Positions 1 through 5,210 of a DNA stretch of 5,210 nucleotides are shown here, one piece after another (position 1 is the stretch's first letter; each line of letters begins with the position of its first letter). The notes below the pieces were generated by a model. The model saw only the letters and a program-made list of their open reading frames with translations. It did not search any database and was not told the DNA's origin. A program made the translations under genes and the position numbers. The DNA comes from Rhizobium sp. LCM 4573 (GTDB lineage: Bacteria > Pseudomonadota > Alphaproteobacteria > Rhizobiales > Rhizobiaceae): NCBI RefSeq assembly GCF_001854865.1, contig NZ_MDDW01000026.1:331398-336607 (forward strand), given 5' to 3'.

Positions 1-887
1 GGCAGGAGCGTCGCGACCCAAAGCACGCCGATGGCCGAGGCCATGCCGATATCCCATTGTTCGAAGGCGCGGCGATAAACCTCGATCGACAGGACGGATG
101 TCGCCCGAACCGGGCCGCCACCCGTCAGCGCGAAGATCGTATCGAAATCCTGCAGGCCGCCGATAACTCCCAGCACGACCACGACCAGCAGGACCGGGCG
201 AAGATGCGGAATGATATGATCGCGCAGGATGGCGAAGTTGCCGGCGCCATCGACGCGCGCGGCGTCGATCTGCTCCCGGTCGAGATTCTGCAGACCCGCC
301 AGGAAGAAGGCCATGAACAGCGGGATCGAACGCCAGATGCGGGTCAGCACGACGGCCGCCAGCGCGCCATTGGGCGTCGAAAGCCAGGCCTGCGGCACGT
401 CGATCAAATTCATTTCCAGAAGCAGGGCATTGAGAACGCCGTAGCGGCTGTTGAAGATCCAGCCCCAGATGAAAGCGCTGACCGTGCTTGGCACCACCCA
501 GGGCAGAAGCGAAAGCGATCGGATCGCGCCGCGCCCGCGAAAGGGCTGATTGAGGATCAGCGCCCAGCCAAGACCAAGGACCACCGTGCCGGCCGTGGCG
601 CAACCGACATAGATCACCGTGACGATGAAGCTGTCGAGCACTTCGGGGCTCGACATGATGGTGCGGAAGTTATCGAACCCGATAAAGGTCGGCTCGAAAT
701 TCTGCAGCGTATATTCGAACAGCGACAGGCCGAGCGCCTGCGCGAAGGGATATACGATAACGATCGAGAACGCGGCCAGTGCCGGCAGCAGCATCAGCAT
801 GCCGACACGCCGTTCAACGCCCTTCAGCCCGCCGCGGCGTGCCTGGGGAGACACCCGGAAGCCGCCTGTCATCTCTATATTCGCCAT
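1..887 (-). CDS. ABC sugar transporter permease, MalF-type (3' end cut off by window edge)
   Basis: Inner-membrane permease of a carbohydrate ABC importer, expected to pair with a second (MalG-type) permease beyond the left edge. The frame reads from ATG at 887-885 to the edge without a stop, giving 295 full codons; family members are usually about 290-320 aa, so only a short C-terminus is missing. A basic N-terminus is followed by hydrophobic segments at roughly residues 29-50, 88-112, 124-145, 175-198 and 231-251, with a sixth beginning near 283. The EAA loop that docks on the ATPase is clear: E205-x3-A209-A210-x2-D213-G214-A215, ending I226-P227. The LTGGGP stretch at residues 254-259 is typical of MalF-like permeases. 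No in-frame ATG, GTG or TTG lies immediately upstream. The Shine-Dalgarno is poor (AGG about 11 nt before ATG), which suggests weaker translation than the binding protein. Substrate is unknown. Confidence 0.93.
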   Translation of the reverse strand, partial: MANIEMTGGFRVSPQARRGGLKGVERRVGMLMLLPALAAFSIVIVYPFAQALGLSLFEYTLQNFEPTFIGFDNFRTIMSSPEVLDSFIVTVIYVGCATAGTVVLGLGWALILNQPFRGRGAIRSLSLLPWVVPSTVSAFIWGWIFNSRYGVLNALLLEMNLIDVPQAWLSTPNGALAAVVLTRIWRSIPLFMAFFLAGLQNLDREQIDAARVDGAGNFAILRDHIIPHLRPVLLVVVVLGVIGGLQDFDTIFALTGGGPVRATSVLSIEVYRRAFEQWDIGMASAIGVLWVATLL

Positions 888-924
888 GGGATCAGTCGCC
901 TGCCAAGGTTGGAATTTCGATTGA

Positions 925-954
925 CCGATGCCGCGGGTTGGGGCGCGGCATCGG
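925..954 (-). promoter_or_regulatory. Intergenic stem-loop between binding protein and permease
   Basis: The arms CCGATGCCGCG (925-935) and CGCGGCATCGG (944-954) are perfect reverse complements, giving an 11-bp GC-rich stem with an 8-nt loop. It starts 11 nt after the binding-protein stop codon. No T run follows on the minus strand, so it is not a standard intrinsic terminator. Hairpins in this place in sugar ABC operons (malE-malF is the classic case) protect the upstream binding-protein mRNA from 3' exonucleases and lower downstream expression. That role is inferred here; the pairing itself is seen directly. Confidence 0.7.
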
Positions 955-965
955 GTGAGCTTGGC

Positions 966-2243
966 TTACTGGCTGTAGCCTGCCTTGCTCATGACTGCCG
1001 CCATCCGCTTGCCCATGGAGGCAATGGCATCATCAGCCGATTTCTGGTCGAGGAGCGCCGCCTGTACCTCCTCGCCGAGGATCTGGGTAAGTTCGGCGCC
1101 ATCCGGCCAAATGCCGACCTCGTTCATGACCGGTGACTTGTTGAACTTCGCCCAGTCGCTCAAGTAGGGATCGTCGACAATGCCGGGAGCCTGGCGGGCC
1201 TCGACGGTACCGGGCAAAGCGCTCTGCTCAACCGGGAACTGCGTCTGCACGGCATTATCGGCCAGATAGGCGACGAACTGCATATTGGCATCATCCTTGT
1301 TCGCCGGATCGCTCTGGGCAAAGGAGATGATCATATGGCCCCACTGGATCGACTTGGGCTCGTCGCCGGCATTTTGAACCGGCACGCCCATCGGCTGCAC
1401 GTTCTTGTCGAAATCCTTGCCCTGACCGGAGAAGCTGCGCAGGAAGGCCCGAGACTGCGGCGCGTCGATATAGAAGGCAGCCGCGTTCTGACCCATCAGG
1501 CGACGGGCATCCGGACGATCGATCTCCGGCGCCGAAAGCCGGTCCTTCATCAGACCGACCATGAAGGCGAGCGCCTTGCGGCCCGCATCGGAGTCGACGA
1601 CGACCTTGCCCTTGGCGTCGATGATATGGCCTCCGAAGGTCCAGTTCCAGATCATGAAGTCGAGCAGGATGGAATTCGGGCTCTTGGTTGCCATCGCATA
1701 GGGAACGGAATTGGGAACCTTGTCCCGCACGGCAGCGAGTGCAGCCTGGAATTCCTCGATTGTTGCCGGAACCTTGTCGATGCCGGCATTCTTGAGGACG
1801 CCCGTATTGGCGACCATGCCGATCGAACCGGACATCAGCGGCAGCGCCAGTTGCTTGCCGTCAATCTGGCCCATGGCGAGCGCATCGGGCGCATAGGTCT
1901 TGGCCAGATATTCCTTGCCTAACACCTCGTTGTAATCGACCAGACCCGGCAGATTGCTGAAGGTCGGCAGCCAGCGCTCGGAAATCTGCACGACGTCCGG
2001 CAGCGTCTTGGAGCGGGCACGCAGGAACAGGTTCTTCTGCATGTCGCCCCAGGCCGAACCGATCGGCTCCACCGACAGCTTGGTCTTTTCCGTAAAGCCC
2101 TTGAGGATTTTTTCGACCGAAGGCTTTGCCGATTCCTCGGCATAGCTATAGCCCATGAAGCTGGTATCGGCCGCATGGGCCGCACCGGAGATGGCGACAC
2201 CGAGAATGACGGTAGCACCAAGCAGTTTGCGAATTGCGTTCAT
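966..2243 (-). CDS. Periplasmic sugar-binding protein of an ABC transporter (family 1, COG1653 type)
   Basis: A 425-aa solute-binding protein that captures the sugar in the periplasm and delivers it to the membrane permeases. Residues 1-24 form a Sec signal peptide: basic start (R5, K6), hydrophobic core, and an AHA/A cleavage site after residue 24. There is no lipobox cysteine, so it should be soluble. Family 1 features are visible: DGK near 128-130 leading into LPL at 134-136; the segment around 142-165 matching the usual 'YN..ll.kaGi..pPkTw.Ef' region; W201-x-F203-G204-G205 followed by DAKGK; and AAFYID at 255-260 in the position of the hinge/ligand strand. The start at ATG 2243 has a strong Shine-Dalgarno (GGAGG, 5-nt spacing). 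An 82-nt gap separates it from the SDR upstream. Ligand cannot be assigned; an aldose matching the neighbouring dehydrogenase is the best guess. Confidence 0.95.
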   Translation of the reverse strand: MNAIRKLLGATVILGVAISGAAHAADTSFMGYSYAEESAKPSVEKILKGFTEKTKLSVEPIGSAWGDMQKNLFLRARSKTLPDVVQISERWLPTFSNLPGLVDYNEVLGKEYLAKTYAPDALAMGQIDGKQLALPLMSGSIGMVANTGVLKNAGIDKVPATIEEFQAALAAVRDKVPNSVPYAMATKSPNSILLDFMIWNWTFGGHIIDAKGKVVVDSDAGRKALAFMVGLMKDRLSAPEIDRPDARRLMGQNAAAFYIDAPQSRAFLRSFSGQGKDFDKNVQPMGVPVQNAGDEPKSIQWGHMIISFAQSDPANKDDANMQFVAYLADNAVQTQFPVEQSALPGTVEARQAPGIVDDPYLSDWAKFNKSPVMNEVGIWPDGAELTQILGEEVQAALLDQKSADDAIASMGKRMAAVMSKAGYSQ

Positions 2244-2254
2244 TCCTTCCTCCC

Positions 2255-2283
2255 ACTGAAACGATGATGAAACTCTGTTTCAA
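2255..2283 (-). promoter_or_regulatory. Possible weak internal sigma-70-type promoter for the binding-protein gene
   Basis: On the minus strand, TTGAAA (2283-2278) resembles a -35 box, and TTCAGT (2260-2255) lies 17 nt downstream where a -10 box would sit. The -35 match is good but the -10 match is poor (T at first and last positions only), and transcription would start almost on the Shine-Dalgarno. It overlaps the TGAAAC repeats. Only suggestive. Confidence 0.15.
2257..2282 (-). promoter_or_regulatory. TGAAAC repeat cluster upstream of the binding-protein gene (candidate operator)
   Basis: Three copies of the hexamer lie in 26 bp. TGAAAC at 2257-2262 and 2268-2273 are direct repeats 11 bp apart, about one helical turn. 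GTTTCA at 2277-2282 is the inverted copy, forming the 15-bp palindrome TGAAACTCTGTTTCA (2268-2282). LacI-family operators often have TGAAA/TTTCA arms, but with a central CG, which is missing here. In RNA the palindrome could form a 6-bp hairpin with a 3-nt loop, just ahead of the ribosome binding site. The repeats are seen directly; an operator role is inference. Confidence 0.35.
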
Positions 2284-2288
2284 CCTCT

Positions 2289-2327
2289 AAAAGATCGCAG
2301 GCCGAGTACCGATGTCCGCCCGATCCT
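2289..2327 (-). terminator. Weak hairpin plus T run after the SDR gene (possible attenuator)
   Basis: On the minus strand AGGATCG (2327-2321) can pair with CGATCTT (2297-2291), a 7-bp stem with one G-U pair and a 23-nt loop. Its 3' arm runs into a TTTT tract (2292-2289). The 5' arm overlaps the SDR stop codon. The stem is short, the loop long and the T run only four, so efficient termination is doubtful. Partial attenuation or 3'-end stabilisation of the upstream cistrons is the most that can be suggested. Confidence 0.22.
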
Positions 2328-3132
2328 AAACCACCCCTCCATCGACAATGAACGTCTGAGCGGTGATGAGACGGGAATCGTCTGCCGCGAGAAACAGGGC
2401 CATTCGGGCGATATCGGGCGGCAGCAGATGCTCCTTGAGGCACTGGGCCTCGAGGTATTCGGAAAATTTTCCCTGATAGACGCGTTTGGCGCGCTCCACC
2501 TGGCGCTCCGTCAGCACCCAGCCGGGCGCGATGGAATTGACGCGGATGTTGCGCTCGCCAAGCTCTCGGGCCAGCGACTTGGTCATGCCCATGACGGCCG
2601 ATTTCGCGGTCGTGTAGAAGATCAGGCCCGCCGCGCCGCGCATCCAGGAGATCGATCCCATGTTGATGATCGATCCACCACCGGTCTCCGTCATGTCGCC
2701 AGTAATGGCCTGCGCGGCGAAGAACTGGTGACGCAGGTTGGTCTGGAACCGCTCATCCCAATATTCCGGCGTCACCTCTTCCAGTGGCCTGCGATCGTCA
2801 TTGCCGGCATTGTTGATGAGGACGCGGACCGGCCCGATCTCGGATTGAAGTGCGGCAATGCCGGCGCGCAGGGCGCCGATATCGCGGAGATCGACGGCAC
2901 GATAGAAGGGCCGATTGCCGGTCTTCTTTGCGACCGTTTCGGCCGTTTCGTCAGCGACATTTGCGTTGAGTTCAAGAAAGCCCACCTTGCAGCCCTGAGC
3001 GCAGAAATGCTCGACCAGCGAGGCCCCGATGCCGGAACCGCCACCGGTGATCAGCACGCCCTTGCCCTTGAGGCTTGGGTAGCGCGCCGCCTCGACATGG
3101 ACTTTCTCGATGAGCTCCGGGTGGATGGTCAT
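2326..3132 (-). CDS. SDR-family NAD(P)-dependent oxidoreductase, probable sugar 1-dehydrogenase
   Basis: A 268-aa classical short-chain dehydrogenase, probably cytoplasmic, likely oxidising an aldose at C1 to the lactone. The cofactor-binding TGGGSGIG motif is at residues 29-36, D81 follows the third strand, and NNAG is at 107-110. The catalytic tetrad is N132, S160, Y173 and K177 (YTTAK). By memory, several segments resemble Caulobacter D-xylose dehydrogenase XylB and related aldose dehydrogenases: YPSLKGK before the Rossmann motif, NNAGNDDR, YWDER, NLRH, GSISW and AQCLK. Acidic E54 (LELN) at the end of strand beta-2 favours NAD+ over NADP+. The start ATG overlaps the ATPase stop (ATGA, 3132-3129) and has GGAGG 4 nt upstream, so translation is probably coupled. 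The lactonase two genes upstream supports the sugar 1-dehydrogenase role. Another polyol or sugar oxidation remains possible, and the substrate is not determined. Confidence 0.93.
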   Translation of the reverse strand: MTIHPELIEKVHVEAARYPSLKGKGVLITGGGSGIGASLVEHFCAQGCKVGFLELNANVADETAETVAKKTGNRPFYRAVDLRDIGALRAGIAALQSEIGPVRVLINNAGNDDRRPLEEVTPEYWDERFQTNLRHQFFAAQAITGDMTETGGGSIINMGSISWMRGAAGLIFYTTAKSAVMGMTKSLARELGERNIRVNSIAPGWVLTERQVERAKRVYQGKFSEYLEAQCLKEHLLPPDIARMALFLAADDSRLITAQTFIVDGGVV

Positions 3133-4223
3133 GCTGCCTCCAGCGCAACCGGTTTTGCGGACGCAATAGACTGCCCTTCGGCGGAAAATACGTGGAGCAT
3201 GGCAGGATCGACATGCACGCCGATCGGCTCGTTGCGCTTGACGGCGCGGTCCCCGGAAAGCCGCACGACGAACATCTCGTCGGAACCATCCAGCGCCACA
3301 TAGGCATAGGTATCGCTACCGAGATGTTCGGTGATCGTTACCGTACCGGCAAGCGAATCCGGAGCGCCGCGATTGACGAGCTCCACATGCTCCGGGCGGA
3401 TGCCGATTTCCGCCGGCAGGGAGGAAAGATTGCGCGGCAACCTCACCTCGCCGCCCGGCACCGCAAAGACGCCTTCACCCTTTTTCGGCCCAAGTTTCAG
3501 GAAGTTCATCTTCGGGCTGCCGATGAAGCCCGCCACGAAGCGGTTTACGGGCTTGTTGTAAAGGTCGAGCGGCGAACCGACCTGTTCGACGCGACCGGCA
3601 TTCAGCACAACGATCTTGTCGGCGAGCGTCATGGCCTCGATCTGGTCATGGGTGACGTAGATCATCGTCGTGCCGAGCGTCTCCTTCATCCGGGCGATCT
3701 CGATGCGCATCTCGACCCTGAGTGCTGCGTCGAGGTTGGAGAGCGGCTCATCGAACAGGAAGATACGCGGTTCGCGTACGATCGCTCGGCCGATCGCCAC
3801 GCGCTGGCGCTGACCGCCGGAAAGCTGGCGCGGCTTGCGCTCCAGATAGGCATCGATGCGCAGCTTCTGGGCCGCCTTTTCGACCCGCGCGGCAATCTCC
3901 TGCTTCGGCGTGCCGGCAAGCCTCAACGCATAGCCCATGTTTTCCGCCACCGTCATATGCGGATAAAGCGCATAGGACTGGAAGACCATTGCGATGCCGC
4001 GCTTGGCCGGCGGTACGTCGTTGACCAATTCGCCGTCGATCGCCATCTGGCCGGAGGTAATTTCGTCCAGCCCGCAGATGAGCCGCAGCAGCGTGGATTT
4101 CCCACAACCCGACGGACCGACAAAGGCGACGAATTCGCCATCCTCCACCATCAGGTCGATACCCTTGAGCACATCGACGGAGCCGAAGGATTTGCGGATG
4201 TTTTTCAGTTCAAGCTTGGCCAT
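3129..4223 (-). CDS. Sugar ABC transporter ATP-binding protein (MalK/UgpC type)
   Basis: The 364-aa ATPase that powers the importer; it acts as a homodimer on the cytoplasmic face of the permeases. All nucleotide-binding elements are intact: Walker A GPSGCGKST at residues 36-44, Q-loop Q82, signature LSGGQ at 134-138, Walker B IFLFDEP at 154-160, D-loop SNLD at 162-165, and H-loop H192. The C-terminal part from about residue 235 is the TOBE/OB-type regulatory domain characteristic of MalK/UgpC subunits, including GIRPEHV. The length is normal for the group (about 350-370 aa). The start is ATG 4223, with GGAGG spaced 7 nt, 21 nt after the lactonase stop. The stop overlaps the SDR start by 4 bp. 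Automated annotation often names this family ugpC; the sequence gives no reason to infer glycerol-3-phosphate transport, so no symbol is given. Confidence 0.97.
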   Translation of the reverse strand: MAKLELKNIRKSFGSVDVLKGIDLMVEDGEFVAFVGPSGCGKSTLLRLICGLDEITSGQMAIDGELVNDVPPAKRGIAMVFQSYALYPHMTVAENMGYALRLAGTPKQEIAARVEKAAQKLRIDAYLERKPRQLSGGQRQRVAIGRAIVREPRIFLFDEPLSNLDAALRVEMRIEIARMKETLGTTMIYVTHDQIEAMTLADKIVVLNAGRVEQVGSPLDLYNKPVNRFVAGFIGSPKMNFLKLGPKKGEGVFAVPGGEVRLPRNLSSLPAEIGIRPEHVELVNRGAPDSLAGTVTITEHLGSDTYAYVALDGSDEMFVVRLSGDRAVKRNEPIGVHVDPAMLHVFSAEGQSIASAKPVALEAA

Positions 4224-4244
4224 GGCTCCTCCTCCCGATCCTTA

Positions 4245-5156
4245 TCAACCCGCAAACATCTGCGCGGGCTGCCCCTTGATGCCGGTATCGATGGCAAACA
4301 CGCTGCCGGAAAGTGGTGCCTCGGCAAGCTGGGCTGCCGACAGCCGGATGCGCGCGGATGTCACGAACAGGGTCTGCATGTCGGCTCCGCCGAAGACACA
4401 GCTCGTCGGGCGCGGCACCGGCAGGTGCACGACGCGCTCCACTTTGCCTTCGGGATCGTAGCGGGTGACGCACCAGCCGTCCCAATGGGCTACCCAGACG
4501 AAGCCTTCGGCATCAACCGTCAGTCCGTCCGGCTTGCCCTCCTCTTCCGGCACCACGATGAAGGGGCGTCGGTTGGCGATCTCGCCGCTTTCCAGATCGA
4601 AATCGTAGGCATAGATCGTCTGCCTAGCGGTATCAGTGAAATAGAAGGTCCTGTCGTCCGGGCTCCAGCCGAGGCCGTTCGACACATGGAAGCCGCGATC
4701 CATCTCACGGGCACGCCCATCCGGATCGAGCCGCCAGAGCCGGCCCTGGTCCGGCGAGGTATCGATGGCGAGCGTTCCGGCCCATAGCCTTCCGCGACGA
4801 TCGCACTTGCCGTCGTTGAATCGGTTTCCGGGACGATCGGCCTCCGGTCGGGCGATCGTGGTGATTTCGCCGGTCGCCAGATCGAGCCCGCGGATCTCGC
4901 CATGCATGGCGGCCACGAAGCCGCCGCGGCTTCTGGGAACCACGAAGCCGATGAGTTCCGGCACCTGCATGGAGCTATAGGTGCCCTTGACGGGATCACC
5001 CGTGTGCACGGCCGGCGCCAGGATATCGACGAAATAGAGCTTGCTGTGTTCCGGCGACCAGTGCGGCCCCTCACCCAGAAAGGCGCTTGCCGGAATGACG
5101 CAACGAACATCGGCGCGATCCGGGCCCAGCGGACGCGGCTTGACGGCAAGCGACAT
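4245..5156 (-). CDS. SMP-30/gluconolactonase/LRE-family sugar lactonase
   Basis: A 303-aa six-bladed beta-propeller lactonase, expected in the cytoplasm (no signal peptide), hydrolysing an aldonolactone to the aldonate with a divalent metal. By comparison with human SMP30/regucalcin, the metal ligands are all present: E29 in GEGPHW, N160 in VSNGLGWSPD and D210 in KPDGLTVD. Substrate-contact residues R112 and N114 fall in RFNDGK. Length is close to the family norm (about 290-300 aa). ATG 5156 is chosen because GGAG lies 8 nt upstream; a GTG at 5204 in the same frame would add 16 residues that do not fit the family N-terminus. It is the first complete gene of the visible operon. With the SDR it makes a dehydrogenase/lactonase pair like Caulobacter XylB/XylC. 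The exact lactone (xylono-, arabinono-, galactono- or other) cannot be told. Confidence 0.94.
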   Translation of the reverse strand: MSLAVKPRPLGPDRADVRCVIPASAFLGEGPHWSPEHSKLYFVDILAPAVHTGDPVKGTYSSMQVPELIGFVVPRSRGGFVAAMHGEIRGLDLATGEITTIARPEADRPGNRFNDGKCDRRGRLWAGTLAIDTSPDQGRLWRLDPDGRAREMDRGFHVSNGLGWSPDDRTFYFTDTARQTIYAYDFDLESGEIANRRPFIVVPEEEGKPDGLTVDAEGFVWVAHWDGWCVTRYDPEGKVERVVHLPVPRPTSCVFGGADMQTLFVTSARIRLSAAQLAEAPLSGSVFAIDTGIKGQPAQMFAG

Positions 5157-5210
5157 GGCAAATTCTCCAAAATTGCCGGATGTACGGCGCGCCGCTTCGA
5201 TCACGTCGCG
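5157..5210 (-). other. Unassigned edge segment upstream of the lactonase
   Basis: Fifty-four bases to the window edge. They contain the lactonase ribosome binding site and a 10-bp GC palindrome CGGCGCGCCG (5185-5194), but no recognisable promoter. On the minus strand a TGA at 5203-5201 could end an upstream gene in another frame, and the lactonase frame itself stays open to the edge. Too little sequence is present to decide whether this is leader or the tail of an upstream gene. Confidence 0.4.
5165..5168 (-). promoter_or_regulatory. Ribosome binding site deciding the lactonase start
   Basis: GGAG on the minus strand lies 8 nt before ATG 5156. No comparable site can be seen before the in-frame GTG at 5204, where only 6 nt of sequence remain. 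Confidence 0.65.

Noticed and set aside
925..954. The intergenic stem-loop as a full rho-independent terminator
   Set aside because: The minus-strand sequence after the stem is TCAATCG, with no T run, and an operon gene follows 37 nt downstream. Stabilisation or attenuation is more likely.
57..1136. 359-aa open frame on the plus strand
   Set aside because: It is antisense to the permease and the end of the binding protein. Its composition (Q, R, D, H rich, no hydrophobic core) is that of a shadow, while the minus strand encodes a clear permease with an EAA motif.
2428..3303. 291-aa open frame on the plus strand
   Set aside because: It is antisense to the SDR and the ATPase tail. The minus-strand SDR has a complete cofactor motif and catalytic tetrad; this frame has none.
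3192..4787. 531-aa open frame on the plus strand
   Set aside because: It lies antisense across the well-supported ATPase and lactonase, spans their gene boundary, is rich in H, R and D, and has no recognisable motif. Such frames are typical antisense shadows in GC-rich DNA.
5185..5194. Palindrome CGGCGCGCCG as an operator
   Set aside because: A 10-bp GC-only palindrome is easily met by chance in GC-rich DNA, and no promoter elements or second copy are visible nearby.
5157..5204. GTG at 5204 as the lactonase start
   Set aside because: It would add 16 residues not expected for SMP-30 proteins. ATG 5156 has a good GGAG at 8-nt spacing.

Overview
The window is one stretch of a minus-strand sugar-uptake and sugar-oxidation operon from a GC-rich Gram-negative bacterium. 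The style suggests an alphaproteobacterium, most likely of the Rhizobium/Agrobacterium/Sinorhizobium group. The basis is the family 1 ABC sugar transporter layout, the close resemblance of the dehydrogenase to Caulobacter-type XylB as I remember it, and the GC-rich codon use. This is inference, since no taxonomic marker is present.

Read in the direction of transcription (right to left), the genes are: an SMP-30/gluconolactonase-type sugar lactonase (5156-4245); a MalK/UgpC-type ABC ATPase (4223-3129); a short-chain dehydrogenase (3132-2326) whose ATG overlaps the ATPase stop as ATGA; a periplasmic sugar-binding protein with a Sec signal peptide (2243-966); and a MalF-type inner-membrane permease (887 to the left edge, 3' end missing). 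A second, MalG-type permease is expected just beyond the left edge. The operon promoter and any regulator lie beyond the right edge.

The likely logic is as follows. The binding protein captures a sugar in the periplasm and the permeases plus ATPase import it. The SDR oxidises it at C1 to an aldonolactone with NAD(P)+, and the SMP-30 protein hydrolyses the lactone to the aldonate. This is the opening of a non-phosphorylating Weimberg or De Ley-Doudoroff-type route. Aldonate dehydratase and later enzymes are not in the window. The sugar cannot be read from the sequence; D-xylose, L-arabinose, D-galactose/D-fucose and similar aldoses are the candidates.

The two larger intergenic gaps carry structure. 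Between SDR and binding protein (2244-2325) there is a weak hairpin with a short T run, then three TGAAAC half-sites overlapping a possible -35 box. Between binding protein and permease (888-965) there is a perfect 11-bp stem-loop that probably sets a high binding-protein to permease ratio. The window is otherwise ordinary accessory metabolism. I see no RNA genes, mobile elements, CRISPR arrays or evidence for a new type of system.
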